A stretch of DNA of 35,822 nucleotides, from assembly GCF_003585925.1 (NCBI RefSeq), contig NZ_NRJH01000059.1, positions 1 through 35,822 of the forward strand, in the 5' to 3' direction. Below the pieces are notes generated by a model. That model made no database searches, had not been told where the DNA came from, and saw only the letters and a list, made by a program, of their open reading frames with translations. Positions 9,162 to 17,021 of the stretch are shown here, one piece after another; positions within the stretch are counted from its first letter, which is position 1; the number at the start of each line of letters is the position of its first letter. Made by a program: the position numbers and the translations under genes. The stretch is from Psittacicella melopsittaci (lineage in GTDB: Bacteria; Pseudomonadota; Gammaproteobacteria; Enterobacterales; Psittacicellaceae).

Positions 9162-11466
9162 AGCTAAATTCAATTCCAAGAAAATAAATCCGGTATTTGC
9201 CGAGCTAATTACCGAGTCCCAACTTGAGGATCTTAAATTAGCCTATGAAGAATCTGCCGATGCTGCTTACGAGCAAGTGCACGAACATCGTCGTTCTTAT
9301 GAACCACTTGATATAGAGAATCAGGTGTATATTATAAAAACTCTTAATGCGACGCCTTTACCTACGCTTGATGAGCTCTATAGTAATCTAAAATCAGAGG
9401 ATGAATACAACCGTAAACCTAAAGTTGGGGTTATTTTTGGTAAATTTTATCCCCTGCATCAAGGGCATTTATACATGATAGATCGAGCTCGCATTGAGTG
9501 TGATCTGCTTTATATTTTTGTTTGCTCAGATGAAAAACGTGATGAAAAACTTTTCTGGGATTCATCAATCCCCGTGCAACCAACGCGCGAAGTGCGAACT
9601 TCTTGGGTAAAACGAGCAACTTCTGCCTATGATAATGTTTTTGTTTTTAATCTGCGCGAAGATAATATTCCTTCTTATCCCAATGGTTGGTTTGAGTGGG
9701 CAAAAGTAGTAGATTTTTATTTAGGTCAACTTAAGTATCGCCCTGAGTATGTCTATACCTCTGAACCTCAAGATGCAGAAAACTATAAATACCATTTAAA
9801 TCTCGAGGCAATTCTTGTTGACCCATCACGCGATTATGTTCCTATTTCAGGAACCGAATGTCGTCGTAATGTTTTTACTAACTTTAACTATTTACCTGAA
9901 GTGGTAAAAGCAGATGTAGTGCTCAATATCAATCTAGATATAGATGATTTACTTACCTATTACGGCATCGACAAGAATAAAATAACTCCTGAGCTCGAAA
10001 ACATTGGCATGCGCTTACAGCACATGTGTCGTAACTATGGCTTTAACTTTTGTACGCCAATTCTCGATGACTTTAAGCAACAAAAAGTTAAATACTCTTT
10101 TGCTAATAATGGACCAGTAACTGTTACTTGGGGTAATCCAGCCACTTGGCATGATACAGCCCAAGGGCAACTTGTTCATCAGCTGGTAAAAAATACTGAA
10201 ACAGACAATCTTGCAGGGCATTCGGAGCAAGAAAAAGCGCAAGCTTTATTGCAAACTATTGCGGATCAACATCCTGAGCTGGCAACTAATATAGAGATTA
10301 GCCAAGAAGTTTTTGCTTGGTTCAATCATGCTATAGGTTTAGATGAGCGTTTACTAACTGCCAATGCCTTTAACCACTATACGGTTCGTGTTTTTAGTTT
10401 ACAAGATCGCAGTATTTATCAACCCGTTGACCAAGCGACGCGAGAAAAGAACTATCTTTATGCTCAAGAGCACAATTTGCCGTTTGATGAGGAATTAGGC
10501 GTTTACTTCCCGCAAGTAACAAGTTGGAGCTTAATTCGTCAAATAGTGCAAGCCCAAAATAATGAATATTATGTTGCTTGTGCTCTGCATAATAAGTTCC
10601 GTTACGTCGAGCATCTCGCACCTCTGTATCTGGGCGTAACCAACTATGCTAATCTCTGGCACCAAGAGTTAAACTATTTACCTACGGGCTTAAACTATAA
10701 ACTGTCGCCTGGTTTAAGTTATAAAGTAGGAATAGCTAAACTCGAGGATTTAGAGTTTGCTATAGTAACGGTAATTCGGACTTTAATATCACGCTTACAA
10801 GAGAGCTTACCGCATCCTTATGAGCCAATGATTTTAACCCGTCCATCTGAACAACGCATGCGTCGTCTTTACTATTGCATTAAAAAGCTCGAAAAACTTA
10901 CCGAAAACGCTACCAAGTTACAAGAGCTAGAAAACCTTGCCGAGCAAACCGAGGCAACTGCCAAAGCTGCCAACAAACTAAATGATGACTTAGACTTGAC
11001 CGCTGCTACGGCTGAGCAACAGCATTATCAAGAAGAGCAGGCTGCTAAAGCTGATGCCGAGGAAAAAGAGCGTTTTGCTAAATATGCCAATATTAAAGGT
11101 AAGTATAAATATGAACGCCAAGTACAAGCGCAAGTTGATGACCTTGAAAGTGAAATTCAAGCCTATATTAAAGAGCGCGAGCTAACAGGTATTCACTTTT
11201 TATACCGCCGACAAAACCCAACTGACCCAGTAGAAAGTAAAACCTATATTTTTAATCGCAACCAAGAAGATGATGTAATTCGTTCTAAAGAGGCAATTCG
11301 TTATCTTTCTCAGGTTTACATTAACTGGGTTGATCTTTATAGCTTTAAACTTCCTGGTTTTGGTTATATTACTCCAGAACCAAATAGTTTACCGCCTCTG
11401 GGACAAAGGGTTAAAACTAAACAGCGTGAACCGCGTCTGACCGATAAATGGGTAAAAGAGGATTAG
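9154..11466 (+). CDS. NadR-like NMN adenylyltransferase with unrecognised C-terminal half
   Basis: Residues about 88-265 form a nicotinamide-nucleotide adenylyltransferase domain of the NadR type. It has VGVIFGKFYPLHQGHLYMI (nucleotide-binding GxFxPxHxGH), YPNGWFEWAK, YTSEPQDAENY, VDPSRDYVPISG and the ISGTECRR motif at about 231-238. NadR of Haemophilus continues into a ribosylnicotinamide kinase domain that opens with a GGESSGKS P-loop. Here no P-loop occurs anywhere after residue 265. Instead about 500 residues follow that I do not recognise, including a Glu/Ala/Gln-rich probable coiled coil at about 575-680. The start is GTG at 9154-9156 with AGAGGA six bases upstream, overlapping the recD stop. 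Length is 770 residues against about 420 for known NadR. It probably makes NAD from NMN; salvage from ribosylnicotinamide would need another kinase. Confidence 0.8.
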   Translation: MSKAKFNSKKINPVFAELITESQLEDLKLAYEESADAAYEQVHEHRRSYEPLDIENQVYIIKTLNATPLPTLDELYSNLKSEDEYNRKPKVGVIFGKFYPLHQGHLYMIDRARIECDLLYIFVCSDEKRDEKLFWDSSIPVQPTREVRTSWVKRATSAYDNVFVFNLREDNIPSYPNGWFEWAKVVDFYLGQLKYRPEYVYTSEPQDAENYKYHLNLEAILVDPSRDYVPISGTECRRNVFTNFNYLPEVVKADVVLNINLDIDDLLTYYGIDKNKITPELENIGMRLQHMCRNYGFNFCTPILDDFKQQKVKYSFANNGPVTVTWGNPATWHDTAQGQLVHQLVKNTETDNLAGHSEQEKAQALLQTIADQHPELATNIEISQEVFAWFNHAIGLDERLLTANAFNHYTVRVFSLQDRSIYQPVDQATREKNYLYAQEHNLPFDEELGVYFPQVTSWSLIRQIVQAQNNEYYVACALHNKFRYVEHLAPLYLGVTNYANLWHQELNYLPTGLNYKLSPGLSYKVGIAKLEDLEFAIVTVIRTLISRLQESLPHPYEPMILTRPSEQRMRRLYYCIKKLEKLTENATKLQELENLAEQTEATAKAANKLNDDLDLTAATAEQQHYQEEQAAKADAEEKERFAKYANIKGKYKYERQVQAQVDDLESEIQAYIKERELTGIHFLYRRQNPTDPVESKTYIFNRNQEDDVIRSKEAIRYLSQVYINWVDLYSFKLPGFGYITPEPNSLPPLGQRVKTKQREPRLTDKWVKED

Positions 11467-11543
11467 TACCCTTAAAACATCTGGGGTTATTATTCCCGAA
11501 ACTCCTTGAAATATCGCAGGAAATAAAAATAGTTTGCAAATAG

Positions 11544-11572
11544 TTAAGCAATTTAATCCTTTTTAGTATAAT
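11544..11572 (+). promoter_or_regulatory. Putative promoter of the tyrA leader
   Basis: TTAAGC (11544-11549) and TATAAT (11567-11572) are spaced by 17 bases. The -10 box is perfect and the -35 box weak. A transcript would start near 11580 and meet the terminator at 11661-11692 before reaching tyrA. No better tyrA promoter is visible after that terminator. Confidence 0.45.
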
Positions 11573-11660
11573 ATATAGGTATATTCTTAATTTTTGCATT
11601 CATATATTTTAAGTTTTAGTCTAGATTTCTTCTAGGTTTTAATTTAAAGTTCTCAAGCTT

Positions 11661-11692
11661 AAGAGCTACGGTAATTCCGTAGCTCTTTTTTT
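11661..11692 (+). terminator. Rho-independent terminator between nadR-like gene and tyrA
   Basis: An 11-bp stem (11661-11671 with 11677-11687, loop TAATT) runs into seven T residues. It lies 195 bases after the nadR-like stop and 50 bases before tyrA. It can end nadR transcripts or act as a tyrA leader attenuator. Confidence 0.8.
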
Positions 11693-11742
11693 GTCATTAA
11701 ATGGTAAAATAAAGAGAAAAATTTATGGTTAACTAAAAAATT

Positions 11743-12726
11743 ATGAGCAATCAATTATTAAATGAAGAAGAACTGCAGCTCGTTGGCTTTTTAAAAAGCA
11801 AAATTGCGAGTATGCAAGAAGAAGTGCAAAGAATTATTGAGCTAGCTCAAGTACGTAAGTTGCAATCTTTTACCGCTTTAAAAGATAAAGTTGTTTGTGT
11901 AATTGGGGGAAATGGGGGCTTAGGCTCAATTTTTATGCAAATTTTTTCGGCAACCGAAACCACAAAATTCACCTTTTCTCTAGATTTACACAATCAAGAG
12001 CAGGCACCAGAATTATTACCTCAAGCCGATTTAGTGATCTTTTCGGTACCTATTCACCAAACTCCGGAGTTAATTGCCCATTATAGTCAGTGGATTAAAC
12101 CGCAAGCGGGCATTTGTGATTTAACTTCAATTAAAACTCCTGCCTTAGAAGCAATGCTCGAGCATCATTCTGGACCAGTTTTAGGCATGCACCCTATGTT
12201 TGGGATCGCCACGCCAAGTTTGGAAAATCAACTAATCGTTACTTGTCCTGGACGCCAGCATGGGTTTTTTGCTCCTTATTTAGAATTATTTCAAATCCTG
12301 GGAGCAAGAATTGTGGAAACTAGTGCAAGCAAACATGACCAGATAATGACGCATATGCAGGCAGTACGTCACTTTAATACCTATTTACAAGGGGCATTTA
12401 CTGCGAGCGAAGGTTATACTCTCGAAGAGTTAATCCAACTATCTTCACCAATTTACGGCTTAGAGTTAATTATGATTGGGCGTCTTTTTGCCCAAAATCC
12501 AGATCTTTATGCCGATATTATTTATGATAATCCGCAAAGTAAACATGCCCTTTTACGTTATCTAGGTAAAGTCCAAGAGGCAGTAGCAACTTTAGAGGCT
12601 GGAGATAAAGAAAAATTCATTGCTGACTTTGAGAAAACGGCAAACTTCTTTGGGGAAAATGCCCAAGAGTTTTTACAGCAATCAGCCCTAATTTTAGAGC
12701 AAGCGATTGAGCTGAAAAAATTATGA
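11743..12726 (+). CDS. tyrA: Prephenate dehydrogenase TyrA with reduced chorismate mutase domain
   Basis: The enzyme oxidises prephenate with NAD to 4-hydroxyphenylpyruvate in tyrosine synthesis. The Rossmann loop VCVIGGNGGLGS lies at about 51-62. VIFSVPIHQTPE, CDLTSIKTPALEAM, GPVLGMHPMFG (catalytic His at about 150), KHDQIMTHMQAVRHF and LSSPIYGLELIMIGRLFAQ all match the E. coli T-protein. E. coli TyrA (373 residues) begins with a chorismate mutase domain of about 90 residues; here only about 48 residues precede the Rossmann fold. The remnant seems too short for a working AroQ fold and lacks the usual first helix. A separate mutase is therefore expected elsewhere. The gene is 327 residues long, overlaps yheS by ATGA, and has no clear ribosome binding site. 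A three-codon frame (ATG GTT AAC TAA, 11725-11736) sits just before the start. Confidence 0.92.
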   Translation: MSNQLLNEEELQLVGFLKSKIASMQEEVQRIIELAQVRKLQSFTALKDKVVCVIGGNGGLGSIFMQIFSATETTKFTFSLDLHNQEQAPELLPQADLVIFSVPIHQTPELIAHYSQWIKPQAGICDLTSIKTPALEAMLEHHSGPVLGMHPMFGIATPSLENQLIVTCPGRQHGFFAPYLELFQILGARIVETSASKHDQIMTHMQAVRHFNTYLQGAFTASEGYTLEELIQLSSPIYGLELIMIGRLFAQNPDLYADIIYDNPQSKHALLRYLGKVQEAVATLEAGDKEKFIADFEKTANFFGENAQEFLQQSALILEQAIELKKL

Positions 12727-14705
12727 TAAAAGCAGACAATATGAATATTTGGGTGGGCAAGCGCGAACTCTTGCACTCGCTCAACTTTACTATTAACCCT
12801 GGCACCAAAGTGGCTCTGTGTGGAGCAAATGGCACAGGAAAAACCACCCTTATGAATACTTTTAAGCTCGATGCCCAAGAGCGTAAAATGCAATTTGGCA
12901 ATAGCTTAGAAATAGCTCCTGTGCGCATAGCTTGGGTAGAGCAAGAAGTACCTAATACCGAGCAACAGGCTCTTGAATATGTGATTGAGGGGGATTTTGC
13001 TTATAAGCACTGGCAAGAGCAACTTAACCAAGCTCTAGCGAATAATGATCATGAGCTTATTGCCCAAGCTAATGCCAAACTCGATGAAATAGATGCCTGG
13101 ACTATACGTTCACGAGCGGCTGTAATTCTTGATGGTTTAGGCTTTAGTCAAGAGCAACAACAGCAGGCCGTTAACCAATTATCTGGGGGATGGCGAATTC
13201 GCTTAAACCTTGCTCGTGCTTTATTAGTTGCCAGTGATCTGCTCTTGCTTGATGAACCGACTAACCACTTGGATATAGATGCCGTTTATTGGCTCGAAGA
13301 CTATTTAAGTAAACGCTATCAAGGCACTATAGTTTTTATTTCCCATGACCAAGAGTTTATGGATAATTTGGCTGATCATGTTCTTTATATTGAACAGCAA
13401 ACTATAACTGCCTATACGGGTAACTACTCGGAGTTTATTAAACAAAGAGCCTTAAACCGAGAAATTCAACAAAAACAATATCTCAACCAACAAAAGCACA
13501 TTAAAAAAGTGCAAGAGTTTATTGAGCGTTTTAGATATAAAGCCCGCAAGGCAAGTCAAGCTCAATCGCGCATTCGTTATTTGGAAAAACTGGAAATTAT
13601 TGATCCAGTTGTAACGCAAAACCCTTTTGAGTTTAACTTTTTAGCGAGTAAGCGTTTACCTACAGTAATTGCGACAATTCGTAAGGCAAATATAGGTTAT
13701 ATTTCTGGGCAACCGGTATTAAAAGAAGTAAACTTTAGTATTACTCCTGGTACGCGCATAGGTTTACTGGGCTTAAATGGGGCTGGTAAGTCGACGCTAA
13801 TTAAAGCCTTTGCAGGTGAGCTTACTCCGCTTGATGGCGTAGGCACCATTCAAATTAATGAATTAGTGCAAATGGGTTATTTTAACCAGTATGTGGTAGA
13901 TAAACTCGATACTAATGCGAGCCCTATGGAATTACTCACGCGCCTAGATCCGCAGATTTTACCGCAAGATGCCCGCAATTTTCTTGGTGGCTTTAACTTT
14001 AGTGGGGATAAGGTATTTGAGAAAATTGAAAAATTCTCTGGGGGAGAAAAGTCACGTCTAGCCTTAGCTTTAATAGTTTATCAACGCCCAAATCTTTTAC
14101 TTCTCGATGAGCCTACTAACCACTTGGATCTTGATATGCGTCAAGCTCTAGCGACGGCCTTACAAGAGTTTGAAGGGTCGTTAATTGTAGTATCGCACGA
14201 CCGTTTTCTCCTTTCGGCAGTGGTGGAAGATTTTTATCTAGTACACGACCACAAGGTTGAAGAATTTGCAGGCGATCTCAACGACTACTATAAATGGGTG
14301 TTAAACTACAAAGCCCAAAAGCAACAGCAAGCTCCAGAAGTTAGTAAGGCATCTCCTAAGCTCGAGGCGGGCGATCCTAATCTAACCCCACTCGAACGCG
14401 TGCTTAAAGATACGCGATTAGCCCGCGAGTTAAAACGTTTAACTCTTAGTAAGAGCCAAGAACAAAACCGTCTTCTACAGCAAAGCGACAAATTAAAAGC
14501 TCGCTTACAACAAATTGAGCAAGAGTTTTTAGATCCTGAAGTAATGGCAAGTGCTGAAAAAGTAACTGCCCTAGCTCAAGAAAATAAACAACTGCAAGAG
14601 CAGGTCGAACAACTCGAAGAGCAATGGATGGAATTAGAAATGGAAATTGAAGAGATTACCCAAGAGTTTGTGGCAAAGCAGGAGTTAGCATGGCAAAAAA
14701 ATTAA
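12723..14705 (+). CDS. yheS: ABC-F ATPase, YheS type
   Basis: ABC-F proteins are soluble tandem ATPases that act on ribosomes rather than as transporters. The first cassette has GANGTGKT (about 34-41), signature QLSGGWRIRLNLARALL and LLLLDEPTNHLDIDAVYWLE. The linker carries the Arg/Lys-rich stretch RFRYKARKASQAQSRIRYLE. The second cassette has GLLGLNGAGKST, FSGGEKSRLALALIV and LLLLDEPTNHLDLDMRQAL. The C-terminal 120 residues form a Glu/Gln/Leu-rich coiled coil. Length (660) and order match E. coli YheS (637), including PNLLLLDEPTNH and VVSHDRFLLS. The start ATG overlaps the tyrA stop as ATGA, so translation is coupled. Its 3' end overlaps the next gene by 16 bases. Confidence 0.93.
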   Translation: MIKADNMNIWVGKRELLHSLNFTINPGTKVALCGANGTGKTTLMNTFKLDAQERKMQFGNSLEIAPVRIAWVEQEVPNTEQQALEYVIEGDFAYKHWQEQLNQALANNDHELIAQANAKLDEIDAWTIRSRAAVILDGLGFSQEQQQQAVNQLSGGWRIRLNLARALLVASDLLLLDEPTNHLDIDAVYWLEDYLSKRYQGTIVFISHDQEFMDNLADHVLYIEQQTITAYTGNYSEFIKQRALNREIQQKQYLNQQKHIKKVQEFIERFRYKARKASQAQSRIRYLEKLEIIDPVVTQNPFEFNFLASKRLPTVIATIRKANIGYISGQPVLKEVNFSITPGTRIGLLGLNGAGKSTLIKAFAGELTPLDGVGTIQINELVQMGYFNQYVVDKLDTNASPMELLTRLDPQILPQDARNFLGGFNFSGDKVFEKIEKFSGGEKSRLALALIVYQRPNLLLLDEPTNHLDLDMRQALATALQEFEGSLIVVSHDRFLLSAVVEDFYLVHDHKVEEFAGDLNDYYKWVLNYKAQKQQQAPEVSKASPKLEAGDPNLTPLERVLKDTRLARELKRLTLSKSQEQNRLLQQSDKLKARLQQIEQEFLDPEVMASAEKVTALAQENKQLQEQVEQLEEQWMELEMEIEEITQEFVAKQELAWQKN

Positions 14706-15676
14706 TCAGTTTAGCCCTGTTGCTGGGGTTAAGTTGCTCGAGTCAAGCTGTTACTTTAGTTACACAAAATAAGGTAATTGCCCAAATCGGGACAGATTTT
14801 TTATCGAGTCCTGAGTATATTCAAGCTATGCAAGGTGACAAAACGCGTTACCTTAAAGCCAACTTTGATCTAACGCGCGAAGTAGCAAGATTCTACCTCA
14901 AAGATCCAAGCCTCAAAGGTAACTTTCCTGCTAGTCCTTTTATGGACAACTTGTATAACTATGGCTTTTACTTTATGCAAAACCGCATTCGTGAGGCAAG
15001 TGTTGAGCAAAACCTGAGTAGCAATATTCCTATGGCGCTCGAGGCTACTAACTTAATTATCTATTTAAGTTATGTGGCTAAAGAAAATGCCTTAGCAGGA
15101 GCAAATCCTGATGGGCAAGTAGTGGTGGTAAGAGCTTATCGTAATTTCCAAAACTTTAACTTGCCAACTTTTATGGCACAGTACATAGCTTTTTGTAATA
15201 CTCCGCAAGCCCGCATAGATCGAGAAAAGCTTCCTCAAGTTTATAAGCAAGTAGCTCGTAAGGAGTTAACAGCCGAACAAGCCCAAGAGCTAGATAAATA
15301 TGCCCAAAACTTTAACGTTTTTATGCAAACGTCTTGTGATCAATTTGTCCAGTTTGCAACTGTATTTACTACTCCAGGTGCCGTTGAGTTTAATCAAGCT
15401 TTAAGTGCGTTTGTTTATACAGATAAAAGCCTTGCTACCCAAGTGCAAGATTACCAAAAAATTATGTATGGGCAACCTGACGCTCTGTATAAGGGAGTAG
15501 ACTTTAATAACGCCAACGCGCAAACCTTTAGTCAAGCTTATCTGAGCAATGGAGTTAATACCCCTGCAAGTTTAGAGACTCATAAGCAAGCTTACATTAA
15601 TTTTATTGCTAATCTCAAGGATAATCCTTTAGTGAAATTAGCTTTTTCTGCTGATATTAAAGTAGGGAATAACTAA
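14690..15676 (+). CDS. Secreted hypothetical protein
   Basis: I do not recognise this 328-residue protein. It starts MAKKLISLALLLGLSCSSQA, a clear Sec signal peptide with a likely cleavage after SQA at residue 20. The Cys at 16 is not in a good lipobox (GLSC). The mature part is mostly polar and looks helical, with scattered Asn, Gln and Tyr, two Cys near the middle (IAFCNTP and MQTSCDQF) and no known motif. A periplasmic location is likely. The ATG overlaps the end of yheS by 16 bases, so it is the last gene of the tyrA-yheS operon. It ends about 130 bases before a strong terminator. The reading frame, signal peptide and operon position make it a real gene; its function is unknown. Confidence 0.8.
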   Translation: MAKKLISLALLLGLSCSSQAVTLVTQNKVIAQIGTDFLSSPEYIQAMQGDKTRYLKANFDLTREVARFYLKDPSLKGNFPASPFMDNLYNYGFYFMQNRIREASVEQNLSSNIPMALEATNLIIYLSYVAKENALAGANPDGQVVVVRAYRNFQNFNLPTFMAQYIAFCNTPQARIDREKLPQVYKQVARKELTAEQAQELDKYAQNFNVFMQTSCDQFVQFATVFTTPGAVEFNQALSAFVYTDKSLATQVQDYQKIMYGQPDALYKGVDFNNANAQTFSQAYLSNGVNTPASLETHKQAYINFIANLKDNPLVKLAFSADIKVGNN

Positions 15677-15720
15677 TTTAAATAATTAACCATTTTATGA
15701 GTTGGTTTGTTGCTCTTAAG

Positions 15721-15739
15721 TGCCAAGCCTAGCTTGGCA
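15721..15739. repeat. Intergenic inverted repeat
   Basis: TGCCAAGC and GCTTGGCA are separated by three bases (CTA). There is no T-run after it, so it is not a standard terminator. It lies in the 3' region of the operon and may stabilise the transcript end. Confidence 0.5.
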
Positions 15740-15800
15740 GAGGCAACAGCAAGCTCCAAACTAGTAAAAAGCCTAGCATAAAAAGCAAAAAGTAAGCACA

Positions 15801-15840
15801 AAAAAAGTCCTGCAAAGTCTTCTTTGCAGGACAATTTTTT
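15801..15840. terminator. Bidirectional terminator between the tyrA operon and the TetR gene
   Basis: A perfect 11-bp stem (15807-15817 with 15822-15832, loop TCTT) is flanked by six A residues on the left and a run of seven T residues on the right. It can end both converging transcripts. Confidence 0.88.
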
Positions 15841-15848
15841 TACGCATT

Positions 15849-16505
15849 TTATTTGTTAGTTAAGCAAGAAATATCCTGTCCAGGAATTTTTTCTAATCTT
15901 GCTCGCGTTGCTTCAACTGTTTCGCTAGTTAAAGCTAACCATGCTGAATGGAAGTGCATGTCCGTGTATCTAGCAATAAGCTCTGGATCTTGCACATCAT
16001 TAACAATACAAAAATGAATTACATTGTTACCTATATTAGCAAAAATATTGAGAGCTAAATCTAGAGGTGCGTCTTTTAAAGGACCAAGAGAACGAATCTT
16101 ATCTAAAAAGCTTACGAGTTCATCAAATGATTTTTTGATTTGATCAATAAGTTCACGAGGAATTTGTTTCGAAAGAATAAAACGACTAATAAGAATATTA
16201 CGCTCAGGGAATTTAATTCCATAGTCTACGTAAGCTTCGAAACGAGCTTTAAAGTTTTCGATAACACAATCTTCGTTTTTAACTTTTGGGGAACAAATGC
16301 GATCGTGTAGGTCATCTTTTAAAAAGAGATATACACTTTCCATTAATTCTTGTTTGTTTTTAAAGTATGTAAAAATTGTCCCTTCTGAAACTTTAGCTTC
16401 ACGGGCAATTTTACTCGTAGGGGCATTAAAGCCATCATTATAAAATAGATGAATTGCCGAAAGGAGAATGGCTTTTCTTTTTTCAGCGCATAAAGGTCTT
16501 GCCAT
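15849..16505 (-). CDS. TetR/AcrR-family transcriptional regulator
   Basis: This is a dimeric DNA-binding repressor, usually controlling efflux or envelope genes in response to a small ligand. The N-terminal helix-turn-helix is typical: KRKAILLSAIHLFYNDGFNA, then TSKIAREAKVSEGTIFTYFKNKQEL at about residues 30-55. The C-terminal ligand domain (about 60-218) is variable and gives no ligand clue. Length 218 fits the family. No target gene is divergent from it; the gene upstream (azlD) runs on the same strand and ends in its own terminator, leaving about 470 bases of AT-rich DNA between them. An 18-bp perfect palindrome in that gap is a candidate operator, so self-regulation is plausible. Confidence 0.88.
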   Translation of the reverse strand: MARPLCAEKRKAILLSAIHLFYNDGFNAPTSKIAREAKVSEGTIFTYFKNKQELMESVYLFLKDDLHDRICSPKVKNEDCVIENFKARFEAYVDYGIKFPERNILISRFILSKQIPRELIDQIKKSFDELVSFLDKIRSLGPLKDAPLDLALNIFANIGNNVIHFCIVNDVQDPELIARYTDMHFHSAWLALTSETVEATRARLEKIPGQDISCLTNK

Positions 16506-16606
16506 AATTTATCCCGAGGTGAAGTAGAAGTTATCTACTATATGTTTTAATAATTAAATTGAGGCATAACTAAATTTTCTTGAGTGTTTACTTAGTTATT
16601 AGCTAT

Positions 16607-16634
16607 ATTATACGAGATTTTGCAAATTTGTGCA
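16607..16634 (-). promoter_or_regulatory. Putative promoter of the TetR gene
   Basis: On the minus strand TATAAT (16607-16612) lies 16 bases from TGCACA (16629-16634), a partial -35 match. The predicted start is about 90-100 bases upstream of the TetR ATG. A TTACTTA half site lies just downstream of the -10. Confidence 0.4.
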
Positions 16635-16696
16635 TTACTTTTTTACATTAAGTAAAGTTTTTAAAAATTAACCAATTGAAAAATAAGAATAATATT

Positions 16697-16714
16697 AGTA
16701 AGTAATTACTTACT
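16697..16714. promoter_or_regulatory. Perfect 18-bp palindrome, candidate TetR operator
   Basis: AGTAAGTAATTACTTACT reads the same on both strands. It lies about 190 bases upstream of the TetR start and 80 bases upstream of the putative promoter. Size and symmetry suit a TetR dimer, but no binding evidence exists. Confidence 0.4.
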
Positions 16715-16971
16715 TATTTATTCTCAGGGTTAATAATCCTAGTTTTTATATGCCTAATTACAAAGATTAATTATAAACATAAAAGATGAATAATAAACAA
16801 ATTTTTTAATATTATTTGTTTTTTCTCTAAGATTATAACTTGAATACTTAGGTAAGAGAGAAGATTAACTTAAGTAAGGTATTTTTTGTAGCTTGGAATA
16901 TTTTAGTTTTTAGTTGGATTTTTTTAAGGTTATCTAGAAAAAAGTTTTAATAATCAGAGCAAACAAAAAAG

Positions 16972-16998
16972 AAAAAATCCCCACTGCAGGGGATTTTT
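16972..16998 (-). terminator. Terminator downstream of azlD
   Basis: A 10-bp stem (16973-16982 with 16989-16998, loop ACTGCA) whose left arm supplies a T-run on the minus strand. It lies 23 bases after the azlD stop and is symmetrical enough to work in both directions. Confidence 0.8.
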
Positions 16999-17021
16999 CT
17001 TGTAACTAAAGCGAGTTTATT

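Larger units (their letters stand above)
16506..16971. other. AT-rich intergenic region upstream of the TetR gene
   Basis: No coding frame of note. It contains the TetR promoter and a palindrome with several TTACTTA-like half sites. The right half (16715-16971) shows nothing else I can support. Confidence 0.5.

Noticed and set aside
12558..12928. Minus-strand open frames across the tyrA-yheS junction
   Set aside because: The plus-strand genes are secure, overlap normally, and explain this DNA.
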